The notes below the pieces were generated by a model. It ran no database searches, was not told the DNA's origin, and worked only from the letters and a program-made list of their open reading frames with translations. Both the position numbers and the translations under genes were made by a program. Positions 8,988 to 17,300 of a stretch of DNA of 64,000 nucleotides are shown here, in pieces. The number at the start of each line of letters is the position of its first letter. Within the stretch, counting starts at the first letter, position 1. Source of the stretch: an uncultured Gelidibacter sp. (GTDB lineage Bacteria; Bacteroidota; Bacteroidia; Flavobacteriales; Flavobacteriaceae); NCBI RefSeq assembly GCF_947500795.1, contig NZ_CANMTE010000006.1, positions 83,808 through 147,807 on the forward strand. Direction: 5' to 3'.

Positions 8988-9968
8988 TCAAAACATATTG
9001 TATTGACCCTCATCTGCCTCTTTTTGTTGTCTAATTTTCTTTCCTTCACCTGTTTCTATTGATTTATCATGTTCAAAATAACTGTTGACCCTTAAAACAC
9101 TGTATGATTCTATTCTTTCATTTCCTTCATTGTCTATGACTTTAATAATATCAAGAAGACAATTAATTGAAGAACCATTTTTAAATTCAACTTTACCTGT
9201 TTGAACTAAAGTTTTAAACTCATTTGACTTCATGAAAAATGAAATGGGTTTAGAATTGTATAGACCTTTCCATTTGTATTTTCCTTTTTTTAAAACTGGT
9301 GAAATTATTTCAATAACTGCATCATCAATGGGTTCAGTGTCAATTTTGTCAGTCTCTAAAACATGCTTGTTGAAATCTTGTCTGATTACTATTAATTCTT
9401 TTGAAATAGGTTTCTTATTTATGTCCTCTAATAAAAAAGAAACACTGTGTACTTGATTATCTTTTCTTAATTCTTCATAGAAATTGGATTTTCTTTTTTT
9501 TATTTTATAGTTGTCTTCAACTTCCTGTATTTTAACAGTTAACTCTATTTTTTTTAATTTAATGTTTAGAGCTTTTTCTTCGTTACTTAGCTTTACCCCT
9601 TCAAGTTCTAACTGTTCTATCTGCTTCTTAATATCATCCTCAAATATTTTTTCAATTAAGATTTCAGTTGACTTAGTTAATAATACTGTAAGTGGAGTTG
9701 TTACTACCGCTGTAATTAGTGAAATACAAATCGCAGTTGAGTAAGTTAAATTCTTTCTTTCGTCTTTTCTGGTAAGCTTAAACCACCTTCTAATGCCTCC
9801 TTCTGCTAAAGCTTCTGTTTCAATTATAATATTTATATTTAAAACATCACATATTTCTTTTATGAGGTAAAGAATCTCTGCTTCACTTTTGTTTTGTACT
9901 AGTGCATTCATTGAATGCGAATTATCATCTAAATAATAGTGTAACTCCAAAAAGTTAGTTTCTCTCAT
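8988..9968 (-). CDS. Coiled-coil membrane protein coupled to a type IIG restriction enzyme
   Basis: A 326-residue protein with three parts. An N-terminal cytoplasmic-looking domain (1-70) ends in the motif EALAEGGIRRWFKL. One or two hydrophobic segments (about 78-100) follow, then a charged coiled coil (105-165) and a C-terminal globular region. Small EGG-W-motif domains ahead of a membrane segment recur next to defence genes in my general knowledge, but I cannot name a family. Its ATG starts 2 bp after the stop of the type IIG gene, so the two are translationally coupled. Confidence 0.55.
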   Translation of the reverse strand: MRETNFLELHYYLDDNSHSMNALVQNKSEAEILYLIKEICDVLNINIIIETEALAEGGIRRWFKLTRKDERKNLTYSTAICISLITAVVTTPLTVLLTKSTEILIEKIFEDDIKKQIEQLELEGVKLSNEEKALNIKLKKIELTVKIQEVEDNYKIKKRKSNFYEELRKDNQVHSVSFLLEDINKKPISKELIVIRQDFNKHVLETDKIDTEPIDDAVIEIISPVLKKGKYKWKGLYNSKPISFFMKSNEFKTLVQTGKVEFKNGSSINCLLDIIKVIDNEGNERIESYSVLRVNSYFEHDKSIETGEGKKIRQQKEADEGQYNMF

Positions 9969-9970
9969 AA

Positions 9971-12900
9971 TTAATTATTTTCTATAATAGTAATTTCTTC
10001 TTTAGAGAGGTTATATAGCCCATAAACCATTTGGTCTATTTCTGAATCTGTTTGGTTTATTTGAGTTTGTAATGCAACAGCTTTTTGTTGCTCTACCAAA
10101 AAGTAATCTTCCCATTCTGCTTTTTGAGATAGAGAAAGGACTATTTTCTTCTTTTTGAGTTCTTTAAGGAAATCAGCATAGGTTAGTTCATACCAGTTTT
10201 CCAATTTTTTACTTAGCTTATCAAGTTGTTCAAATTCTCTTTGAAGTGTTCTTTGGAATTTTTGTATTATAGAGAATAAAATCTTAGTTTGATGCTGTTG
10301 TTTTTTTGAAATATTTTCAAAATTATAGCTACCCATTTTTTCAACAGGAATCCCAAAAGGTTCTAAATATTTTGTTTTAAAATAAAAATAACCCCCGCCA
10401 TATTCTGAACTTGTATTTTTAATAAAATACCATAATAGTTTACTATTAAGTATTGGCAAAATAGAATTTGAAGTAAATCCTTCTTTTAATAACACTAAAT
10501 ACCCACCAGCATCAGCATATACATCTGTTTCTTTTTTTGTAAAACTTGGTAAGTTTTGTAATTGAGGTGTAATTATATAATCTTTTTCAAATAAATTTAT
10601 TTCCCTTGCTCGATGTAAGGAATACCAAAAAGTAGGATTTGTTTTATACCTAACTTTTTTCTCCACTAAACTTTCTTTAAAATTTAAAAGATAATCATTA
10701 GTTAAAGGAAATTTATCTCTAAATTCATCTGGTTCTAGTGGTACTGTTTTGTTTTTGCTATTTATTTTATGTGGATAGATTACATATTTATTAGATTTTA
10801 ACGGTAGGTATCTTTTTATATCTTGCCCTTTTAATACTTCTTTTAAAATTGAAGATTCTAAAATTACATTTTCATTTAATTCTTTTGAAAATCCATAAAA
10901 CAAATTATCTTTTATTTCTCCCTCCAGCATAAAAATGTCATCTCCTGTAGTAATAAGTCCCTGATAAATGCCCTCACAAATTTCTTTTAACTTTGTGCTA
11001 TTGCTTATTTTGTCCATAATAGATTTACCTTCTACATTTTTTAAAATCCAAGGTTCTTTTGATAAGCTTTTATAATCTATTGTTTTAAATAAAATCTCCT
11101 CTAAAATTTGTGTAGGGTCTATTTCAATAAATTTTATATTTTCATTTTCCTTTTTAAGATTTATAATACAAGTATATGTCGATGCATCATTAAATACTAT
11201 TTTTGAACCGAAATGTACTATTGAATCTACTGATTTATTTTTAACAAAGAACTCTCTAATTCCTACTCCAAACTCTGCAATTAAGAATTTATGAGGAAGA
11301 ATGTATGAGACAACTCCATCTTCATTTATTAAATCATATGATTTTTCCATAAACAAAGCGTACAAATCATATTTTCCTGTAGCCGAGAGATATTTTTTTT
11401 CTAAAAATATAGTCTGTTCAAAGTAAAACTCCTTTAAACTCTGAACCCTTACATAAGGCGGATTCCCAATAATCACATCAAAACCACCTTTAGCAAATAT
11501 TTGAGGAAATTCTTGTTCCCAATTGAAAGCACTATCTCCTGCTACACTTACATCATCAATTAAGGAGTTTCCACATTTTATATTATCACTCAAATCATTT
11601 AGCTTCCTATTGGGCTGGGCTGTTCTTAACCACAGGGATAATTTTGCTATCTGCACAGACTCTTCATTTAGGTCAACCCCAAAAAGGTTGTTTTCTAAGA
11701 TGCTATTTTCAACATCACTTAATACAAAGGCATCTTTGTTATACTTGGCAGAGAGTTCATCAATGTATCTGTGTTCATTGATTAGAAAGTCAAGTGCTTG
11801 GTTTAAGAATGCTCCAGAACCACATGCAGGGTCACATATAGTTAGTTGTAACAGCCAATCTTTATAAAGGCTGAGATTATCCAATCTTTTTCTACTTCTT
11901 TGCTTTGCTGGTTGGTATACTTCATCTGTAATGTCAAGTTCTACTTTCTTTTCCTCACAAAGTTTTCCAATTGTGTTTTCAACTATGTATTTGGTGATGT
12001 ATTTAGGAGTATAAAACACACCATCTTTCTTTCTTTTAGTGTCTGCTTTATTAATAGTTTTTCCTTCTAATTGGGCTGTGATTTCATCCAATTCATTTAA
12101 GGAATTCTCAAAAATATGACCAAGGATATTTACATCTACTTCACTTTCAAAATCATACTCTGAAAGCTGATAGGAATGTTTGTAGAGTAGGTCATCATCT
12201 ATTTGAATGGTATCTAAAATTTCATCTGGTTTAAAGAGCCCGCCATTGTATGGAAAAACATTATATTGCTTTCCTTTAAACCCAGTGTTCAGATACCCAA
12301 AGTATTTTTTAAACCTGTCATACAATGGAGTATAAGCATCAAGTTCTTTTAACTGTTTCCATTGTTTAAGAATTACTCTGACAGAATTGGGAGGTAACAG
12401 ACTTCTATCTTCTGCAAAGAATAAAAACAAAAATCTATCTAAAAGCTTTTGAGATTTTTTGAAAAGCTCCAATGGCTCGAACTGAGGGTTTAGGACACAG
12501 AGATTTTGGAATAATTCTCTTTTAAATAGGGAATAGTCTTTATAGAGTTGTTTAGTGATTAATTCTTCCTGACTTAATGATTCTTCTTTGAGCTTTTTAG
12601 GAATGTTATTCTTTATGTTCTCATAGCCTAAACACAAATAGAGCAATTTGAAATCTTGCTCAGAAATTGTAAATAAGTTGAACTCTATATGTTCAATGGC
12701 ATTATCAATATAAAATCTCAGCTTTTCAAAGTTAGAAGTAATAACATAAATGCATCCAGCTTGATTGTTCTTATATCCAAAAGCTTGTTCCTCTATTTTG
12801 CCTAAATCTGTTGTTCTAGTTCCTTTGAGTTCAATAACCCCAATAACCTTGTTCTTAACAATTATTCCTCCATCAGCTTTTTTGCTGTCTTTTACATTTT

Positions 12901-13135
12901 TGAGTTCCGTGGTAAGATTAAAGTTAGGCTGTGGATTCAAAGTATAACCCAATATTTTCACAAAGAGCTCTCTTAAAAAGCCTTCTTGAAACTGCTCTTC
13001 TTTACTATTTCTTATGTTTTCCTGTATCTCTAGGTTATGGAAATATGCTTTAAATAATTCCCATTTTGACTCTATTTCTACTTTATCCTGAGATTGGAGA
13101 TACTTTGTTACAACTGTGTTTTGGAATAATGGCAT
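9971..13135 (-). CDS. Type IIG restriction-modification enzyme (Eco57I-like)
   Basis: A 1054-residue single-chain enzyme that should both cut DNA and methylate adenine. An N-terminal PD-(D/E)xK-like nuclease site is visible: Asp88 (ADGG) and Glu102-x-Lys104 (IELKG). The gamma-class methyltransferase core has motif I DPACGSGAFL at 435-444 and motif IV NPPY at 558-561, preceded by the typical GVFYTPKYITKYIV element near 372. The C-terminal 400 residues look like a specificity domain (KYLEPFGIPV region) with a closing coiled coil. No separate methylase or specificity gene is needed. It heads the minus-strand operon containing 8988-9968. Confidence 0.9.
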   Translation of the reverse strand: MPLFQNTVVTKYLQSQDKVEIESKWELFKAYFHNLEIQENIRNSKEEQFQEGFLRELFVKILGYTLNPQPNFNLTTELKNVKDSKKADGGIIVKNKVIGVIELKGTRTTDLGKIEEQAFGYKNNQAGCIYVITSNFEKLRFYIDNAIEHIEFNLFTISEQDFKLLYLCLGYENIKNNIPKKLKEESLSQEELITKQLYKDYSLFKRELFQNLCVLNPQFEPLELFKKSQKLLDRFLFLFFAEDRSLLPPNSVRVILKQWKQLKELDAYTPLYDRFKKYFGYLNTGFKGKQYNVFPYNGGLFKPDEILDTIQIDDDLLYKHSYQLSEYDFESEVDVNILGHIFENSLNELDEITAQLEGKTINKADTKRKKDGVFYTPKYITKYIVENTIGKLCEEKKVELDITDEVYQPAKQRSRKRLDNLSLYKDWLLQLTICDPACGSGAFLNQALDFLINEHRYIDELSAKYNKDAFVLSDVENSILENNLFGVDLNEESVQIAKLSLWLRTAQPNRKLNDLSDNIKCGNSLIDDVSVAGDSAFNWEQEFPQIFAKGGFDVIIGNPPYVRVQSLKEFYFEQTIFLEKKYLSATGKYDLYALFMEKSYDLINEDGVVSYILPHKFLIAEFGVGIREFFVKNKSVDSIVHFGSKIVFNDASTYTCIINLKKENENIKFIEIDPTQILEEILFKTIDYKSLSKEPWILKNVEGKSIMDKISNSTKLKEICEGIYQGLITTGDDIFMLEGEIKDNLFYGFSKELNENVILESSILKEVLKGQDIKRYLPLKSNKYVIYPHKINSKNKTVPLEPDEFRDKFPLTNDYLLNFKESLVEKKVRYKTNPTFWYSLHRAREINLFEKDYIITPQLQNLPSFTKKETDVYADAGGYLVLLKEGFTSNSILPILNSKLLWYFIKNTSSEYGGGYFYFKTKYLEPFGIPVEKMGSYNFENISKKQQHQTKILFSIIQKFQRTLQREFEQLDKLSKKLENWYELTYADFLKELKKKKIVLSLSQKAEWEDYFLVEQQKAVALQTQINQTDSEIDQMVYGLYNLSKEEITIIENN

Positions 13136-13430
13136 TAATGATTGTTTAGTTTGGACTCTAAATATACAAATGCCAAATGATTAAAGCTAAACATAATAAA
13201 CTATGAAAAATTTCTTTCAAAAAATTTCTAACATTGCAATATCACCCCCACGCACCCCTCCTCAAAGATATACCCCCACTTATTCTTGGTGGAAAGATTC
13301 CCCCGAGCCTATTTTAAAGAAATTTATTTTTTTGCGCACAGATTAGATTCAAGTTGATAGCTGTAGTCTTTTCCTGCGTAGAGATTGATTTCTTAAGTGG
13401 GTTCTTATCTCAACTCAAAAATTATATTTT
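13136..13430. other. Divergent intergenic region with C-rich tracts
   Basis: This 295-bp gap separates the type IIG gene (minus) from the 131-residue gene (plus) and must contain both promoters. Between about 13243 and 13313 it holds four short C-rich tracts (ACCCCCAC, ACCCCTCC, ACCCCCAC, TCCCCCGA) unlike the AT-rich surroundings. They might be protein-binding iterons, but the copies are short. No ORF is supported. Confidence 0.4.
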
Positions 13431-13826
13431 ATGGTACGTATTATTAACTACAAAGAAAGAAAAGTAGAAGATGGTAGAATCTTCTTTGTCTTAGAACTAC
13501 AAGGTGGTGTTGAAATGGTAAAAAGCCAACAGACCAACCAGTTTTATGCAACAGCTAAGAAAGCATTCATTACTTCAACATTTGATGAAGAAACTTGTAA
13601 GGCTTTAATGGGAACTTCAATGCCTGGAAAGATTGAAAAAGAAGAATGCGAGGCATTTGAATACACAGTTAAAGAGACTGGGGAGGTTATAGTCCTTAAT
13701 CACAGATATGTGTATATGCCAGAAACTCAAACTTCTTCTGATGAGGACAGAGCTATTCAGAACCTTTTTGCGGGAGAACATAGCTTTTCTCAAAATGGAG
13801 TTCATAAAGGAGAGCTTGTTGATTAA
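13431..13826 (+). CDS. Hypothetical mobile-element protein
   Basis: A 131-residue protein without a motif I recognise. It has a beta-rich N-terminal half (IFFVLELQGG), no signal peptide and an acidic C-terminal third. Small proteins of this kind precede radC-like genes on Bacteroidota islands. Here the RadC-like gene follows after 77 bp, with a GGGACGTG-containing inverted repeat between them (ACACGTCC ... GGGACGTGT, about 13831-13889). Confidence 0.55.
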   Translation: MVRIINYKERKVEDGRIFFVLELQGGVEMVKSQQTNQFYATAKKAFITSTFDEETCKALMGTSMPGKIEKEECEAFEYTVKETGEVIVLNHRYVYMPETQTSSDEDRAIQNLFAGEHSFSQNGVHKGELVD

Positions 13827-13903
13827 TTAAAAACACGTCCTGAATTGTATTGTTACTTATATAGTATATCTGCAAAACGGGACGTGTTTAAAATAAGACT
13901 ATT

Positions 13904-14338
13904 ATGAAAGTATCAGAAATTAGAGTTTCCTATTCCAATGAGAATTCTGACAAAGTGAAAATACATGACAGTAATAGTGTTTATGACTTAGTAAAGTATC
14001 ATTGGGATTACAATTTAATTGAACTTCAGGAGGAAGTGAAAGTTGTCCTACTTAACAGAGCTAATGTTGTCATTGGGATTTACGAACTTTCAAGAGGTGG
14101 ACTTACAGCTAGTGTAGTGGATATAAAACTTATTTTAAGTGTAGCACTAAAAGCCCTTGCTTCAAGTATCGTGTTAATTCATAATCACCCTAGTGGGAAC
14201 TTAAAAGCAAGTGAAGCTGATAAGAGTATTACTTCAAGGTTGAAGAAGGCTTGTGATATAGTAGATATAAGTTTACTTGACCATTTAATTATTTCAAAAG
14301 ATGGCTATTTAAGCTTTAAGGATGAGGGATTGATTTGA
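13904..14338 (+). CDS. RadC-like JAB/MPN-domain protein
   Basis: 144 residues corresponding to the JAB domain of RadC, without the N-terminal helix-hairpin-helix part. The metal-site motif HNHPSG lies near residues 87-92 and the downstream acidic position is in LLDHLIIS. Short RadC proteins are standard cargo of Bacteroidota integrative elements. They are predicted zinc metalloproteases or DNA-repair accessories, but their activity is unproven. Confidence 0.85.
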   Translation: MKVSEIRVSYSNENSDKVKIHDSNSVYDLVKYHWDYNLIELQEEVKVVLLNRANVVIGIYELSRGGLTASVVDIKLILSVALKALASSIVLIHNHPSGNLKASEADKSITSRLKKACDIVDISLLDHLIISKDGYLSFKDEGLI

Positions 14339-14632
14339 CCTTGCATTTTGGTGTTGTTACTATAGAGTAATCATGCCAATCTGTAAGGTTAGTCCCTTAC
14401 TTCTTTTCCTAATATGGTAGAAATTTTTAAAATGCATCTACATGTGAGTGAGACCTTATTTCACATTTCAAAGGCTCTAGGTGTTTAGAAATTATTATGG
14501 AGATATAATATTATAGCTAAATTGTGATGTTTTGGGTGCTTAAATTAAGGTTATATAAAGAGTTGCCTTTGATATATTCTTAAACCTAGAGATATAGCAG
14601 GTTTCAAACTCTAACTCATTAATAGCTAAATG
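14339..14632. other. Non-coding gap downstream of the RadC-like gene
   Basis: About 290 bp between convergent genes. I see no ORF, no strong hairpin with a T tract and no repeat. Confidence 0.4.
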
Positions 14633-14881
14633 TTACTCTTCTGAAATGTCTAAAAGTTCAGATAGTGAAATTTCAAGGGCTTCAGCTATTCTGTGTAAAT
14701 TGTATAATGTGGGGTTGGTTCTGCCAGATTCAAGTCTTGATACATTGGTAGTATCAAAAACACCCTCAATTTTACCAGCTAAGTCAACTTGTGTAAAGCC
14801 TCTTTCTTCACGTAATTTCTGAATTCGTGCTCCCACAATTTTTTGTAAATCTGACTTTTCCAAACTTGGCATATTTGACAA
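14633..14881 (-). CDS. XRE-family transcriptional regulator
   Basis: An 82-residue helix-turn-helix protein of Cro/C1 type. The HTH covers about residues 18-72 (KLREERGFTQVDLAG, VSRLESGRTNPT, LHRIAEALEISLSEL). It is divergent from the lipoprotein gene at 14962, and a perfect 14-bp palindrome lies in the shared upstream region. It probably represses itself and the divergent gene. Confidence 0.85.
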   Translation of the reverse strand: MSNMPSLEKSDLQKIVGARIQKLREERGFTQVDLAGKIEGVFDTTNVSRLESGRTNPTLYNLHRIAEALEISLSELLDISEE

Positions 14882-14913
14882 GTCAAGGAAAGGTTTATAT
14901 TTACGTTTTTTAA

Positions 14914-14927
14914 TGCCATATATGGCA
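14914..14927. promoter_or_regulatory. Palindromic operator between XRE regulator and lipoprotein gene
   Basis: TGCCATATATGGCA is a perfect palindrome located 33 bp upstream of the regulator start and 35 bp upstream of the divergent gene start. Its size and place suit a homodimeric XRE repressor. That the neighbouring regulator binds it is an inference. Confidence 0.5.
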
Positions 14928-14961
14928 AGTGTTAAAATATAAATTTTGAATGGTTTTTCAA

Positions 14962-15819
14962 ATGGAAAAAGTTATAATAATTCTAATTTTTTTAGTGACA
15001 GCTACAAGTTGTGTAAACAAGGATGGCATAAATGATTTAAAAGAATTGAATCTAAAAGGGAGAGTAAAATCAGTAGTGGAGATTCCCTACAATGTGAAAG
15101 ATAGTTTTGGGGAAATCACTAAAGGAAAAATAGCCCAAGGTTTTTTAGACCATAATATTGGCAGGACATTTAATCACAATGGCTATTTAATAGAACATAA
15201 TAAATATAATGATTTAGGAGGAATTTACTACAGGACTATTTATTTGTATGATAAAAATTCGAATATAAATGAGTTAAATAGATATGATTCAGATGGGAAA
15301 CTTATTTTTAAATACAAATATATATATGATAATTATGGAAATGAAATAGAAGAAGCCCGTTATAATAATGAGGGTATTTTGATAAGTAAGTATAAGCATG
15401 AATATGTTTATGATAAGAAAGGTAATAAAACAGAAATGCTTTTTTATGATAAAAAAGGAGTGTTTAAGAGTAAAGATGTCTTCTCGTATGATGATAATGG
15501 GAATTTAATTGAATTTATTGAAGATTTTGAAGAAGGAAGTTTTAAGACTAAAAACTCATATAAATATAACGATAAAGGAAATCAGATAGAGTGGGTTAGC
15601 TATAAAGATGGAGGAGTTTTTGATTTTAAGTACATCAATAAATATGATTCGCATAGTAATATAATTAAGTCTACCTTATCAGAATATGATACAATTCAAA
15701 AAACAGATTTTTCATATAAATATATCTTTGATGAAAAAAATAATTGGATTAGAGAAACTCAATACACAAATGGTTTTCCAAAAAAAATAACAGAAAGGAC
15801 CATTGAATACTATGATTAA
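14962..15819 (+). CDS. Lipoprotein with YD/RHS-like repeats
   Basis: The ATG at 14962 gives a 285-residue protein with a type II signal peptide (hydrophobic IIILIFLVTA, lipobox ATSC). An ATG 12 bp earlier is also possible. The mature part is built of about ten repeats of the type Y-x-Y-D-x-x-G-N-x-x-E (for example YIYDNYGNEIEE, YNDKGNQIEW), the beta-strand pattern of YD/RHS proteins. It should be membrane-anchored and exposed outside the cytoplasmic membrane. It may bind ligand or act in competition or immunity; no toxin domain is present. Confidence 0.7.
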   Translation: MEKVIIILIFLVTATSCVNKDGINDLKELNLKGRVKSVVEIPYNVKDSFGEITKGKIAQGFLDHNIGRTFNHNGYLIEHNKYNDLGGIYYRTIYLYDKNSNINELNRYDSDGKLIFKYKYIYDNYGNEIEEARYNNEGILISKYKHEYVYDKKGNKTEMLFYDKKGVFKSKDVFSYDDNGNLIEFIEDFEEGSFKTKNSYKYNDKGNQIEWVSYKDGGVFDFKYINKYDSHSNIIKSTLSEYDTIQKTDFSYKYIFDEKNNWIRETQYTNGFPKKITERTIEYYD

Positions 15820-15911
15820 AGAAATTATAGGGAAATCTACAAGTTAGATTGAACTAAAATACTAGGAAGAAATAGTTTTAAAAAATGAAAAGTTTATAAG
15901 GAAGAATTTTA

Positions 15912-16445
15912 ATGTCAAACAAGGAATATTATAAAGAACTAGCTTCTGAAGACTGCAAACCAATGAGTATCCACCATATCAATTGGTGGCTATTGAAATA
16001 TGAGGATTATTTTTATAAGGCTATATCAGAGTCTGAATGTGGTAAATGGAGCAAATGGATAAAGGACAATTCCATTCATGTATTTCCATGTGCCTGTGCT
16101 ATTAGAGAACAAGACTGTATTTTCATTGAGCTATATCATCAGCTGTTAGAGGTTTCAGAATTAAATAAGAGAGAAGAGTTTTATTCAGAACAGTTGATTA
16201 GGTTCTCCAGTCATAAATTAAAGAAGGAATCTGTAATTGAATGGGTAAGAGACAATAGGTCTTATTATCAAGAAATCAGATATAAGCTAGAGTTTGATTC
16301 TGTTGGTATCGTAATAGATGTGAGAGTAAGTAATCATGATGACACATATAAAGTTATGCTAGTCAAGATAGATAAACATGATTTTATGCATGCAATAGAG
16401 TTCAAGAGGATTTTTGAGGAGATGGAATATTTGGACTTTATATAA
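15912..16445 (+). CDS. Hypothetical protein
   Basis: 177 residues, cytoplasmic-looking, with a His/Trp-rich N-terminal part (SIHHINWWLLKYED) and a cysteine-containing segment (FPCACAIREQDC). I recognise no family. It lies between the lipoprotein gene and a terminator and is the penultimate gene of the island. Confidence 0.55.
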   Translation: MSNKEYYKELASEDCKPMSIHHINWWLLKYEDYFYKAISESECGKWSKWIKDNSIHVFPCACAIREQDCIFIELYHQLLEVSELNKREEFYSEQLIRFSSHKLKKESVIEWVRDNRSYYQEIRYKLEFDSVGIVIDVRVSNHDDTYKVMLVKIDKHDFMHAIEFKRIFEEMEYLDFI

Positions 16446-16510
16446 AGTTTATTATTCCAATTACAATGCATAGAGATATAATAGATGCGTTACTAAGGTT
16501 TAACAGTTTG

Positions 16511-16537
16511 AACCACCTTTATCAAGGTGGTTTTTTA
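16511..16537 (+). terminator. Intrinsic terminator
   Basis: A 9-bp perfect stem AACCACCTT (16511-16519) / AAGGTGGTT (16524-16532) with a 4-base loop and a T run to 16536. It ends the transcript of the preceding gene. Confidence 0.75.
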
Positions 16538-16550
16538 ATACCCAATAGTT

Positions 16551-16991
16551 ATGAAAAAAGATGAAATACCTTTTAAGATTGGGATGCAATATGAGAATTG
16601 GGAATTTTCCCTAGACATACTTCCAGACAGAATAAAGGGACTTGATAGTTATTTGAATGTTGATGAAACCTTAAATAGATTTCTTAATTTTAATACAGAT
16701 AGAACTGAACTAATATTTAGTTTAGATATTCTTGAAGGAGTAATACTCACTTTTGAAAATTGCAATACATCATTTTACAATAATTTAAAACATAAGATTT
16801 TTTTATATGTAGAGTTATTTGAAGGTCTCAGTGAGGTGTTTTCTTCTGTATGTGAAGATTATTCAAATAGACTTGCACATTGTATCTTATATATGAATAA
16901 AACTGTTTGTATATTGTATTGTAATAGGCTGATATTTCAAGCTTTGTTAGGTTCTCTAATTGGAAATAATAATATAAAAAGTGAGAAATAA
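16551..16991 (+). CDS. Hypothetical protein at the island end
   Basis: 146 residues with no motif I know. The middle is rich in Phe/Asn/Leu and the C-terminus is hydrophobic (ALLGSLIG). It is the last ORF before attR. Confidence 0.45.
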   Translation: MKKDEIPFKIGMQYENWEFSLDILPDRIKGLDSYLNVDETLNRFLNFNTDRTELIFSLDILEGVILTFENCNTSFYNNLKHKIFLYVELFEGLSEVFSSVCEDYSNRLAHCILYMNKTVCILYCNRLIFQALLGSLIGNNNIKSEK

Positions 16992-17059
16992 GGGGGTGCA
17001 ATAAAACAATTTTCATCTAAATGCCTGATAGATAATGGAGTGTAGAGTTTAAGATTAAA

Positions 17060-17073
17060 CCCGTCCAGACCGC
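17060..17073 (+). other. attR core of the tRNA-Asp island
   Basis: An exact 14-bp copy of the tRNA-Asp 3' end (CCCGTCCAGACCGC). The sequence before it does not continue the tRNA, so this is a duplicated end and not a second tRNA gene. Confidence 0.85.
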
Positions 17074-17100
17074 GGAAGAGGTAATCAAAAGCCTTCAAGA

Positions 17101-17133
17101 CCCTGTAAATCTTATGATTTACAGGGTTTTATG
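17101..17133 (+). terminator. Terminator beyond attR
   Basis: An 11-bp perfect stem CCCTGTAAATC (17101-17111) / GATTTACAGGG (17116-17126) with a 4-base loop and a T-rich tail. It may be the original tRNA-Asp terminator displaced by the island, or belong to the next element. Confidence 0.65.
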
Positions 17134-17300
17134 TTTTTAAGACTATCATAGAATTTGGTTCTATTTGATTCTGAAAGGTCACAAATCGTCAACATCTTTG
17201 ATTATCGTAAACTATGTTGACAGAATGGTGTATCTTAACACCATATTCTAGTTGATTTGACTTTCGTCTATACAATGTTTAACCATTAAAGACGACAACT

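Larger units (their letters stand above)
2109..17073. mobile_element. About 15-kb genomic island integrated in tRNA-Asp
   Basis: The element is bounded by a 14-bp direct repeat of the tRNA 3' end and has its integrase as the first gene inside attL, reading inward. Cargo includes a helicase-like protein, a Sak4-like ATPase, a DUF3871 protein, a type IIG restriction enzyme with partner genes, RadC-like and XRE proteins, and unknown genes. I see no relaxase, coupling protein or type IV secretion gene inside. It is therefore probably an integrative satellite or a mobilisable element dependent on a helper, not a self-transmissible ICE. Confidence 0.8.
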
